Positions 8,785 through 16,697 of a stretch of 42,346 nucleotides of DNA are shown piece by piece. Made by a program: the position numbers and the translations under genes. Origin of the DNA: Xenococcus sp. PCC 7305 (GTDB taxonomy: Bacteria > Cyanobacteriota > Cyanobacteriia > Cyanobacteriales > Xenococcaceae); contig NZ_ALVZ01000182.1 in NCBI RefSeq assembly GCF_000332055.1, positions 1-42,346 on the forward strand, read 5' to 3'. The notes beneath the pieces are model-generated. The model did no database searches. It was not told the origin of the DNA and saw only the letters and a program-made list of their open reading frames with translations. Every line of letters starts with the position of its first letter. Position 1 is the stretch's first letter.

Positions 8785-10803
8785 CTAATTCTTCTCTAAT
8801 GCGGCCAAAGCAGTTTTAATTAGCTGGTAGTAATGAGGTTGGGTCACATCAATCGATTTAGCATCATCTCGACTGGTGCCTAACAGGCCAAAGCGATCGC
8901 CTTTATTAATAGCCAATACCGTTCCTTCGGGATTTTTAATTCTTAATTCGTTTAATGATTTCCACAAACTACAAGCATAGACTTTCCCTTTATAGTCAAA
9001 TCGAGCTTTTTGCACTTCATCACTATTATGTTGTATCTCCGGTCTTCTTTGTTGTCCCCCATCTTCCGATTCTTGAGGAAGTCGAACGCCAATCAGTTCT
9101 AATTCAATATTACTGCTGCCTTGCCAATTATTTTCCTGAAGCTTATAGGCAATATCCAATTTTTTGGGCAAAGGGCAATATTCGCCCCAGCGCCAGGCGA
9201 TCGCCTTGATTTCCGTATCAGAATCTGTTTCCTGCAAAACTAATTTAAGATGGTCTTGATTTTTGCCAATTTTCCTTTGTTGTTTGACAATGACATTGGG
9301 AGTCCAAAACACAGGAAAAGCATTACCAATACCCCAAGGTTGTAAACTATCTATTTCTTGATAAAGTTCCCTGCCAACTTGGGGCAAACTTGCTTGAGCA
9401 TCGATCTTAACCAAAGGTTTGAGATGTTCTGGCTTTAAGTATTGATAGGCGAATTCGCTTAATTTCTGTTCCAAAGCTGATAAATTACTAGCTGCAAAAC
9501 TAAAGCCTCCTGCTGCTTTATGTCCACCAAATTTTCCGAGTAAATCCTGGCAATAATCTAAAGCTTCAAAGATATTAAACTCTTCAATTCCCCTTGCAGA
9601 ACCGCGAATAATAGATTTTGCCTCATCTTCATAGGTGCCAATAAATACCGGTACTCCGTAGCGCTCCACTAAGCGAGAAGCCACAATCCCAATCACTCCA
9701 TGATGCCAACCTTCATTCACTACGACTAGCACCCTCATTTTTTGCCATAAAATGGGCTTAGTTTCGACTAATGCGATCGCTTCTTCTTGAATTTGTTCAC
9801 AAAGTTGTTGCCGTTTACTATTAATCTGTTCACATTGCATTGCTCTTTCCAGCGCAATTCCCGGATCATCTGTTGTTAGTAATTCAATTACTAGTTGAGG
9901 ATCACCAATCCTGCCAATGGCATTGATTCTTGGGCCCAATTTAAAACCAATATCGTCAGGTTGCAATTGTTTTTGTTCTTCTTTAACGCCTGCTACTTGC
10001 ATCAGAGCTTGAATCCCTGCCAGCTGAGAATAGGGCAACAAACTCAAACCTCTCTTGAGCCAGCGACGATTTACTCCGACTAGAGGGGCTAGATCCGCAA
10101 CGGTACCCAAGGTAAAAAGCTCCAGTATTGGACTAGTTAACCCAGCAATTTTATCTAAACTTTGGGCAAGGGCAATGGCTAAAATATAGGCAACTCCCAC
10201 TCCCGCCAATCCCCGATAGGGAGAAGTTGCAGCTAATAATTTGGGGTTTAAAATTGCATCCGCGGTTGGCAACTTCTCTGGTAAGTCGTGATGGTCTGTA
10301 ATAATCACCGTCAAACCCAATTCCACTGCCCGTAAAATAGGTTCATAAGCCGCAATTCCATTGTCTACTGTGAGAATTACACCGACTCCTGTAGACGCAA
10401 ATTCTTCCACAATGCGTTGGTTAATGCCATAACCATCCTTCATGCGACTGGGGATTGCATAATCAACATCTGCACCCAAATGTCTCAATGCACGCAACAG
10501 CAGAGCAGTGCTAGTCATGCCATCAGCATCATAATCCCCACAGATAGCAATCTTTTCTCCCGAGGCGATCGCATCTTGTAATAATTCGACACTAACTGCT
10601 AAATCAGAAAATTCTTCTAGAGGTGAAGGTAAGTCTTGAATTTCTGGATTAATATGAATGTTTGCTAACTCTGGGGTGACCACTCCTCGGTTGATCATGA
10701 CCTGACTGACTAAGGGCAACAAACCCGTACTCATACTTATCTGTTGCGATTTTTCGGGTTGTAATGGTGCAATACGCCATCGCTGCTCAGGTATTTTAGC
10801 CAT
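8785..10803 (-). CDS. recJ: Single-stranded-DNA-specific exonuclease RecJ
   Basis: 672 residues. RecJ degrades single-stranded DNA 5'-3' in recombination and mismatch repair. The DHH motifs are all visible: AICGDYDADGMTST (about 85-98, motif I), TDHHDLPE (about 168-175, motif III, DHH), and GLAGVGVAY. The DHHA1 domain carries HHGVIGIVASRL and the glycine motif GKFGGHKAAGGFS (about 424-436). The C-terminal third is the OB-fold region (QPWGIGNAFPVFW and after) plus an extra tail rich in basic residues; this is about 90 residues longer than E. coli RecJ, as is usual for cyanobacteria. The ATG at 10803 gives the conserved start. It follows the NurA-helicase pair at a distance, in the same orientation. 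Confidence 0.95.
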   Translation of the reverse strand: MAKIPEQRWRIAPLQPEKSQQISMSTGLLPLVSQVMINRGVVTPELANIHINPEIQDLPSPLEEFSDLAVSVELLQDAIASGEKIAICGDYDADGMTSTALLLRALRHLGADVDYAIPSRMKDGYGINQRIVEEFASTGVGVILTVDNGIAAYEPILRAVELGLTVIITDHHDLPEKLPTADAILNPKLLAATSPYRGLAGVGVAYILAIALAQSLDKIAGLTSPILELFTLGTVADLAPLVGVNRRWLKRGLSLLPYSQLAGIQALMQVAGVKEEQKQLQPDDIGFKLGPRINAIGRIGDPQLVIELLTTDDPGIALERAMQCEQINSKRQQLCEQIQEEAIALVETKPILWQKMRVLVVVNEGWHHGVIGIVASRLVERYGVPVFIGTYEDEAKSIIRGSARGIEEFNIFEALDYCQDLLGKFGGHKAAGGFSFAASNLSALEQKLSEFAYQYLKPEHLKPLVKIDAQASLPQVGRELYQEIDSLQPWGIGNAFPVFWTPNVIVKQQRKIGKNQDHLKLVLQETDSDTEIKAIAWRWGEYCPLPKKLDIAYKLQENNWQGSSNIELELIGVRLPQESEDGGQQRRPEIQHNSDEVQKARFDYKGKVYACSLWKSLNELRIKNPEGTVLAINKGDRFGLLGTSRDDAKSIDVTQPHYYQLIKTALAALEKN

Positions 10804-11156
10804 TGTATAGAGTTCATTGTAGATATTGTCCTAGTAGATTATAGGCATCGGTGGAGTCAGAGTTAATTTTTAATAAGAGTCTATAAAATATTGATAGATT
10901 ATCTTGATACACAATCTTCTAAACTATTTGCCGACAAGGCTTGCAGCCAATAATTTGGCAAATATAGCCCGTATCTATAGCTGAATTCAGAGATTTTTCC
11001 GAGATCCAAAGTATGAAGCCCGCAAGAAGGTGAGTGTTTTTTTCTTTAAGATTCATAAAAGTTGCTTTAAAAGATTTTTACTTACGTAATAATACGGAAA
11101 GAAATAACCAAGGTTTTTTCTAAAGCCTAGAATATAGCCTTATATATAACTTAATT
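10804..11156. other. 353-bp divergent spacer with a nested hairpin
   Basis: This spacer separates divergent recJ and the glycosyltransferase gene, so it must carry both promoters. I see no coding frame. A nested inverted repeat lies at 10926-10963 (see separate entry). AT content rises sharply toward the glycosyltransferase start. Confidence 0.5.
10926..10963. other. Nested inverted repeat
   Basis: ATTTGCC (10926-10932) pairs exactly with GGCAAAT (10957-10963), enclosing a smaller GGCT / AGCC stem at 10938-10941 and 10945-10948. It could be an RNA structure in the 5' leader of recJ or of the divergent gene, or an operator. There is no T-tract. Confidence 0.35.
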
Positions 11157-11912
11157 ATGAAACAGGTTAAAATATTAAATATAGCCATTAACAACTTATC
11201 TCAAAATGAACTACTGAGACAATTAGAAAAGGACGGTGGAGTTGTTTTTACCCCTAATGTCGATCATTTGATGAAAATGCAAAAGGATCAAGAATTTTAT
11301 GAGGTGTATCAGAAGTCGAACTATCGAGTTTGTGATGGCCAAATTCTATTTTGGATGCTCAAGCTTTTGGGAAAGCCAGTGAAGGAAAAAATTTCTGGTT
11401 CTCGTTTTTTTCCAGCTTTTTACCAGCATCATAAAAACAAAAAAAATACCAAGATTTTTTTACTGGGAGCAGCTCCTGGAGTAGCAGCTAGAGCGCAAAA
11501 AAACATTAATCAAAAAGTTGGCAGAAATATCGTCATTGATACTTACTCCCCTTCTTTTGGCTTTGAAAAAGATGACTCCGAATGTGAATATATTCTTGAC
11601 CGAATTAATAATTCTGGGGCTAATGTTCTAGTCGTTGGAGTAGGTGCTCCCAAACAAGAAAAATGGATTATAAAATATAAAAAATTCTTAACTAATATTA
11701 ATATTTTCCTAGCAGTTGGGGCTTCAATAGATTTTGAAGCTGGGCATAAAAGTTTGGCTCCAAAATGGATTAGCGATGCCGGACTAGAAACCCCCTACAG
11801 GCTATTGAGTGAGCCTCGAAGACTTTGGAAAAGATATTTAATAGAACATCCGCCATTCTTTTATTTCGTACTACAAGAAAAACTAAAGTTATACAGAAAT
11901 CCCTTTGGATAG
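11157..11912 (+). CDS. WecG/TagA/CpsF family glycosyltransferase
   Basis: 251 residues of the GT26 family, which transfer N-acetylmannosaminuronate-type or related sugars onto a lipid-linked precursor during exopolysaccharide or wall polymer synthesis. Conserved segments are visible in order: FTPNVDHLMKM (about 31-41), RVCDGQILFWMLKLLG (about 57-72), KISGSRFFPAF (about 78-88), IFLLGAAPGVAA, and the VVGVGAPKQEKWI motif (about 158-170) with AVGASIDFEAGH and the basic C-terminal PYRLLSEPRRLWKRY. The gene is very AT-rich compared with its neighbours. Two hundred bases downstream lies a polysaccharide deacetylase, so a shared role in an exported polysaccharide is inferred. Confidence 0.9.
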   Translation: MKQVKILNIAINNLSQNELLRQLEKDGGVVFTPNVDHLMKMQKDQEFYEVYQKSNYRVCDGQILFWMLKLLGKPVKEKISGSRFFPAFYQHHKNKKNTKIFLLGAAPGVAARAQKNINQKVGRNIVIDTYSPSFGFEKDDSECEYILDRINNSGANVLVVGVGAPKQEKWIIKYKKFLTNINIFLAVGASIDFEAGHKSLAPKWISDAGLETPYRLLSEPRRLWKRYLIEHPPFFYFVLQEKLKLYRNPFG

Positions 11913-12099
11913 GTTATTTAATATTAGAAATAGCCCTTCTTTCCTACTCACAAAGAAACTAATATGAAATATACTTGAGTTTATTAGAAATATTTTTAAT
12001 TATTTTTTAACTGCATAAGTTCTAAATCTAAACATAGTATAAATCATAGAGTTTCATTTTTTATCCCTAACAACTTCAAACAACACTGAGATATTAACC

Positions 12100-12999
12100 A
12101 TGAAATTAGTTACTGATTATAATGAAAATCAAACCGTTGAAAATATTTTGACCATTGATGTGGAAGATTGGTTTCACATTTTGGAATTACCTTCTGAAAT
12201 TCCCGTTAAAGATTGGATAAAATTAGAAAATAGAGTATTAAATAATACTTTATCTTTATTAAATCTTTTGCATCGCTACAATGCAAAAGCTACATTTTTT
12301 GTTTTAGGATGGGTTGCCCAATATTGTCCTGATTTAATTAGGGAGATTGAAAACCAAGGGCATGAGATTGCTACCCATGGTTATAGCCACCAATTAGTTC
12401 ATCATCTTACTCCTGATGAATTTGCGCAGGATATTAGCCTTTCTTTAGAATATCTCTCACGGGTTGCGAGCAAACCAATTAGGGGTTATCGCGCTCCAGG
12501 ATTCTCCTTAACTCAAGATTGTTCCTGGGCTTTAGATGTTTTATTAGACCTTGGGTTGACTTATGATGCTTCGGTGTTTCCCCTCAAAAGAAATCATGGC
12601 GGCTATGAAAATTTTGCGGAAGAAGCTGGATTGGTGACCACCCCTCAAGGAAGACAAATTTTGGAAATTCCCGTGACTTGTAATGATGTTATGGGCAAGA
12701 AAATGTACTTACTAGGTGGTGGTTATTTCCGTATTTCCCCTTACTGGTTGATTGAATCGGGAATTAAGCAATTAAATAAGCAAGATAAACCCGCCATGAT
12801 CTATTTGCACCCTAGAGAGTTTGACCCCTTACAGCCTCGTTTAGAAATGAGTAAGAAGCGCACATTTATGAGTTACGTCAATCTTCATAAAACAGAAGGC
12901 AAACTGGAGAAAGTTTTAGATAATTTCCAGTTTAATTCGATTGAAAATATTTGGCGGTTATCTTCAGAAGTTGAATTGACAGAGTTAAGAGTAGCTTAG
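12100..12999 (+). CDS. XrtA-system-type polysaccharide deacetylase
   Basis: 299 residues, NodB-fold deacetylase (CE4). Motif 1 is the start LTIDVEDWFHI, with the catalytic Asp; motif 2 is EIATHGYSHQLVHHL with the metal-binding His pair; motif 3 is GYRAPGFSLT; and a late HPREFDPLQPRL with the DUF3473-type C-terminus follows. This architecture is that of the PEP-CTERM/exosortase-linked deacetylases, which remove N-acetyl groups from exported polysaccharide. No exosortase or PEP-CTERM gene is in the window. The start at 12100 is the first Met; the protein has no signal peptide. It is in the same direction as the WecG-type transferase upstream. Confidence 0.9.
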   Translation: MKLVTDYNENQTVENILTIDVEDWFHILELPSEIPVKDWIKLENRVLNNTLSLLNLLHRYNAKATFFVLGWVAQYCPDLIREIENQGHEIATHGYSHQLVHHLTPDEFAQDISLSLEYLSRVASKPIRGYRAPGFSLTQDCSWALDVLLDLGLTYDASVFPLKRNHGGYENFAEEAGLVTTPQGRQILEIPVTCNDVMGKKMYLLGGGYFRISPYWLIESGIKQLNKQDKPAMIYLHPREFDPLQPRLEMSKKRTFMSYVNLHKTEGKLEKVLDNFQFNSIENIWRLSSEVELTELRVA

Positions 13000-13005
13000 T
13001 GTTTT

Positions 13006-14430
13006 TTAGTAACTATTTTGTATTAGTAGAATTATCTCGTCGATCGCTTGACGGGATATTCTATTTTTTTGATCGGCATTATTAACCAAAATACTGAATA
13101 CGATTCTGGCTCCTGTTTTTGTTTTTAAGTATCCTGACAATGTGCTCACTCCGGTTAAGGTTCCAGTTTTACCCTGAAGAGTCAGGGGTTTTGGGGAGTT
13201 TTGAAAACGATTTTTTAACGTGCCATTGGCATGAGCGATCGCCAAAGATTCTTGATAAATTTGACCCTCGGGCATTTTGGAGATTTCCGACAAAAGCTTG
13301 ATGAGCAATTCAGGAGTAATAAGATTATGACGAGATAAGCCCGACCCATCCTTTAAAATATAATGTTCAGAATCAATTCCTAATTGAGTTAGACTAAGTT
13401 TAACCGCTTCAGTATCATTATCAGCATTTACTTGTTTACCCAAAATTTTCAGGAGTGCTTCAGCATATAAATTATTGCTATTTTGGTTTATTTCAGCCAA
13501 TAAAATTGGCAATGGGGGAGATACTATCTGGGTCAGCAATTTGGCTTCGGAGTTTTGACGCTCTTGAGATATCACTTCTGCACTACTCACTCTAATGCCT
13601 GATTGGCTTAATAACTGACGAAAAGTTTCCAGGAAATAATTGGCTGGATCGAGAATTGCTAAATCCCAAACATCGGCACCATGATCTACAGGAATTCCCC
13701 CAAGTATTTTTAATATTGGTTTGCCTAAAACCCCATCGAGTTCAATATTATAGACTTGATCTGCCGTGGTGGTGACAGCTTCATTAAAGACTTGCCATTG
13801 TTGAGCAGCAATCTCATCAGACAAGCTTAAAGTTACTGGTTCGCCAATTCCTTGGGGTATAACTGTCAGAGTAAAAGTATTTTCGTTTAAGATCAAGCTG
13901 TTAACCGCCGTGCCATAGTAACTATGAATATCTAACCATTCCCAGGTGGGGTTAAGCTGAAAATTATTAAAGTAACTATCGTCAATGAGCAACTTTTCGA
14001 TTTGTGTAATTCCCAGTGATTGCAACTGTTGAGCAATATCTTCTAGGTTTTCGGTAGAGATACTAGGGTCGCCTTGGCCTTGAACGATTAAACTCTCTAG
14101 GAATGGCGCTTCTCCTGTACTTAAAATGGGGGTTGTAATCCGAAAGTCTGCTCCCAATTCGAGCAGTGCAGCAGCGGTTGTTAAAAGTTTGGCATTAGAA
14201 GCAGGAATAAAATACTTCTCGGCATCTACACTATAGAGAATACATTCTGAATCTAGATCTTGGATCACAATTCCCCAACGCGATCGCCTAAACTCGGGAC
14301 GATTAACAATAGTATCGATAGCAGCAAAATTTTGACGGCAGATCGGGGTTGATTGAGATTTGGCCTCAGGAGCAATTAGCCCCAAAAAGAAAATAGATAA
14401 AATATGTAGAACAATATAGCCTTTTTCCAT
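13006..14430 (-). CDS. dacB: D-alanyl-D-alanine carboxypeptidase/endopeptidase (PBP4 type)
   Basis: 474 residues, peptidase family S13, a low-molecular-mass class C penicillin-binding protein acting in the periplasm. A signal peptide covers residues 1-26. The catalytic SxxK motif is S78-N-A-K81 in IPASNAKLLTTAA. The second motif lies in DGSGLSRHNLIT and the third is the KTG triad in LQGKTGTLTG. A long insertion between the first two motifs is the usual PBP4 domain II/III. Its 3' end is convergent with the deacetylase gene, six bases away. The start codon is only 18 bases from that of the divergent rhomboid gene. Confidence 0.93.
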   Translation of the reverse strand: MEKGYIVLHILSIFFLGLIAPEAKSQSTPICRQNFAAIDTIVNRPEFRRSRWGIVIQDLDSECILYSVDAEKYFIPASNAKLLTTAAALLELGADFRITTPILSTGEAPFLESLIVQGQGDPSISTENLEDIAQQLQSLGITQIEKLLIDDSYFNNFQLNPTWEWLDIHSYYGTAVNSLILNENTFTLTVIPQGIGEPVTLSLSDEIAAQQWQVFNEAVTTTADQVYNIELDGVLGKPILKILGGIPVDHGADVWDLAILDPANYFLETFRQLLSQSGIRVSSAEVISQERQNSEAKLLTQIVSPPLPILLAEINQNSNNLYAEALLKILGKQVNADNDTEAVKLSLTQLGIDSEHYILKDGSGLSRHNLITPELLIKLLSEISKMPEGQIYQESLAIAHANGTLKNRFQNSPKPLTLQGKTGTLTGVSTLSGYLKTKTGARIVFSILVNNADQKNRISRQAIDEIILLIQNSY

Positions 14431-14448
14431 CTGCCGAAAACTATAAAA

Positions 14449-15060
14449 ATGATCAAAATCAAGGTCGCCAGAGCCTACGTAACTTTTATCCTGATCTTTG
14501 TCAATCTGGTTGTATTTATTTTGGAAATGCGATCAGGCGGTAGTACAGATTTGCCAACACTCTACAGATTGGGTGCTTTAGTATCAGAAAACATTAAACA
14601 GGGAGAATGGTGGCGATTAATAAATGCGAATTTTCTGCATTTTGGATGGTTTCACTTAATTTCCAATATGTTAGCTCTCTTCTTCATCGGTAGTATAGTG
14701 GAACTGAGTATTGGTGTCGAACGTTATTTAATAGTTTATCTTTTGAGTGGAACAGGTTCGATGCTCACTTTTGCTCTTTTAGCCAATTATACAGGGCAAG
14801 TTCAAGTTGTACTCATGGGGGCCTCTGCGGCTATCATGGGAACAATTGGCACGATGTTGACAACATCCTTAGCAGATTGGCTAGAATATAGGACTTCTCT
14901 GAAGGCAAAACGTTTGCAAACAGTAATTTTTGTGGTTGTCTTACAATTTATTCTGGATAACATAATCCCTAACGTCAGTTTTTACAGTCATCTTTTTGGC
15001 TTCATTATTGGCTTTGTGGTTAGTCTTATCCTAATGCGATGGAAATTTAGTTTTAAATAA
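14449..15060 (+). CDS. Rhomboid family intramembrane serine protease
   Basis: 203 residues with six hydrophobic spans, the minimal bacterial rhomboid core. The catalytic dyad is Ser126 in MGASAAIMG and His181 in YSHLFGFIIG. The conserved HxxxN on helix 2 is H69/N73 in WFHLISNMLAL, and the WR motif on loop 1 is in GEWWRLINANFLHFG. It cleaves single-span membrane proteins within the bilayer; the substrate is unknown. It heads a plus-strand operon with the 2H phosphoesterase-like gene (10-bp gap) and yebC. Its promoter must overlap the start of the divergent dacB gene. Confidence 0.93.
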   Translation: MIKIKVARAYVTFILIFVNLVVFILEMRSGGSTDLPTLYRLGALVSENIKQGEWWRLINANFLHFGWFHLISNMLALFFIGSIVELSIGVERYLIVYLLSGTGSMLTFALLANYTGQVQVVLMGASAAIMGTIGTMLTTSLADWLEYRTSLKAKRLQTVIFVVVLQFILDNIIPNVSFYSHLFGFIIGFVVSLILMRWKFSFK

Positions 15061-15070
15061 TTTAAATCAA

Positions 15071-15847
15071 GTGAACGAAACTTATCAGGCATATATTAAC
15101 CGAGTTGCTCAGCTTACCCTTCCTGCCACCTATTCTACTCAGTTACAAACGATTCAGACATCGCCAAAGTTTGTCGATGGTCAAGTAGCTTATTTCCCTG
15201 GCTATAGTGTGATTACGCCCACCAGCAACGAAGATCCAACGAATCAAGGTTTTTACTCCCAAGTTCAATTGCTCCAACAACAATTGATAGAACAATTAGA
15301 ATCGGATTTGATTATTCCTTTGCCCCCAGAAAGTTTTCATCTAACCTTAGCTGATCTAATTTGGGGTGATAGTTATCAACAGGCTGTGACCGAGAATGCT
15401 GAGTTTGACGATAAACTAAGATTGCAAATCAATCATAGTTTTCAGCAGTATAAGAATTTGGAACAGAATTTTCATAATGTCCAATGGCAGTTGTGGGGTT
15501 TATCTATTAGACCTCGGGCAATTATGGCTTGTTTAGCTCCTAAAGATCAAGCAAGCTATGATGCAATTGTTGCCCTAAGACGCTGTTTATATCAAAATGA
15601 AGGCTTGATGGGCTTGGGTATTGAACAGCAATATGATTTCACTGCCCATATTACCTTGGGATATTTTAATCAAATTCCGACTGATTTGAACCGATCACAA
15701 TTATGTATTATTATCTCTCAAATAGCTGATCGATTGTTAGATGGAGAACCAGCAATTATCAATATACTTAGTGGCGAATTACGTAAATTCGATAATATGG
15801 TAAATTACTATCGTCAATCTGATTGGGCAACGATTTCTTTTGCTTAA
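15071..15847 (+). CDS. 2H phosphoesterase-like protein (DUF1868/LigT-like)
   Basis: 258 residues, starting with GTG ten bases after the rhomboid stop. Two HxTx signatures define the 2H phosphoesterase fold: H90-L-T-L in ESFHLTLAD and H193-I-T-L in FTAHITLGYF, about 100 residues apart as expected. The family includes RNA 2',3'-cyclic phosphodiesterases and 2'-5' RNA ligases. The exact subfamily looks like DUF1868, but I cannot confirm that by search. The substrate is unknown. The operon position between a rhomboid and yebC gives no clear functional hint. Confidence 0.75.
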   Translation: MNETYQAYINRVAQLTLPATYSTQLQTIQTSPKFVDGQVAYFPGYSVITPTSNEDPTNQGFYSQVQLLQQQLIEQLESDLIIPLPPESFHLTLADLIWGDSYQQAVTENAEFDDKLRLQINHSFQQYKNLEQNFHNVQWQLWGLSIRPRAIMACLAPKDQASYDAIVALRRCLYQNEGLMGLGIEQQYDFTAHITLGYFNQIPTDLNRSQLCIIISQIADRLLDGEPAIINILSGELRKFDNMVNYYRQSDWATISFA

Positions 15848-15878
15848 TAGTTATCAGTAATAGAGGGAGAATATAACT

Positions 15879-16622
15879 GTGGCAGGACATAGTAAATGGG
15901 CTAATATTAAAAGACAAAAAGCCAGAGTAGATGCCAAAAAAGGTAAAACTTTTACTCAATTGTCCCGTGCTATTATTGTCGCAGCTCGTAATGGAATTCC
16001 CGACCCAGCAGGTAATTTTCAACTACGGACAGCTATTGATAAAGCTAAAGCCGCAGGAATTCCCAACGATAATATAGAAAGGTCTCTAGCAAAAGGGGCT
16101 GGTACGTATCAAGAAGATGGTGTCGTTTTTGAAGAGATTCGCTACGAAGGTTACGGGATTGATGGCGTCGCTATTCTAATTGAAGCTTTAACTGACAATC
16201 GAAATCGAGCTGCGGCTGATATTCGAGCTGCTTTTAGCAAAAATGGCGGAAATTTGGGGGAAACGGGTTGTGTTAGCTGGATGTTTGAGCAAAAAGGGGT
16301 GATTACCTTGGAAGGCGAATTCTCAGAAGATACATTGCTCGAAGTATCTGCCGAAGCTGGGGCCGATAATTATGAAATTATAGAAGCAGAAAATATTCAG
16401 ATTGCCGAGGTTTTTACTGAAATTGCTAATTTAGAAATTCTTCATCAAACTTTGAAAGCATCGCATTTACCCGTACAAGAAGCCGAGTTACGCTGGATTC
16501 CCAATAATACGATTGAGGTTAATGATCCCGAAAAAGAGCGATCGCTAATAAAATTAATTGAGACTTTAGAATCACTTGATGATGTCCAAAATGTGACAGC
16601 AAACTATGAGCTCTGTCTTTAG
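15879..16622 (+). CDS. yebC: YebC/PmpR family translation/transcription factor
   Basis: 247 residues, full length. The start is GTG, preceded by AGAGGGAGA as ribosome binding site; it is supported by the near-invariant N-terminus MAGHSKWANIKRQKA. Further family segments are GKTFTQLSRAI, ARNGIPDPAGNFQLR, IPNDNIERSLAKG, and the YEGYGIDGVAILIEALTDN block. YebC proteins have been studied as DNA-binding regulators and more recently as translation factors that relieve ribosome stalling; which applies here is unknown. It is the third gene of the rhomboid operon (31-bp gap). Confidence 0.96.
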   Translation: MAGHSKWANIKRQKARVDAKKGKTFTQLSRAIIVAARNGIPDPAGNFQLRTAIDKAKAAGIPNDNIERSLAKGAGTYQEDGVVFEEIRYEGYGIDGVAILIEALTDNRNRAAADIRAAFSKNGGNLGETGCVSWMFEQKGVITLEGEFSEDTLLEVSAEAGADNYEIIEAENIQIAEVFTEIANLEILHQTLKASHLPVQEAELRWIPNNTIEVNDPEKERSLIKLIETLESLDDVQNVTANYELCL

Positions 16623-16697
16623 CTAGTCATCCTACTATCTATCAACCAAGAGCAAGAAACCGATAGATCAATACTTATTACTTATTACTTATGAAGT

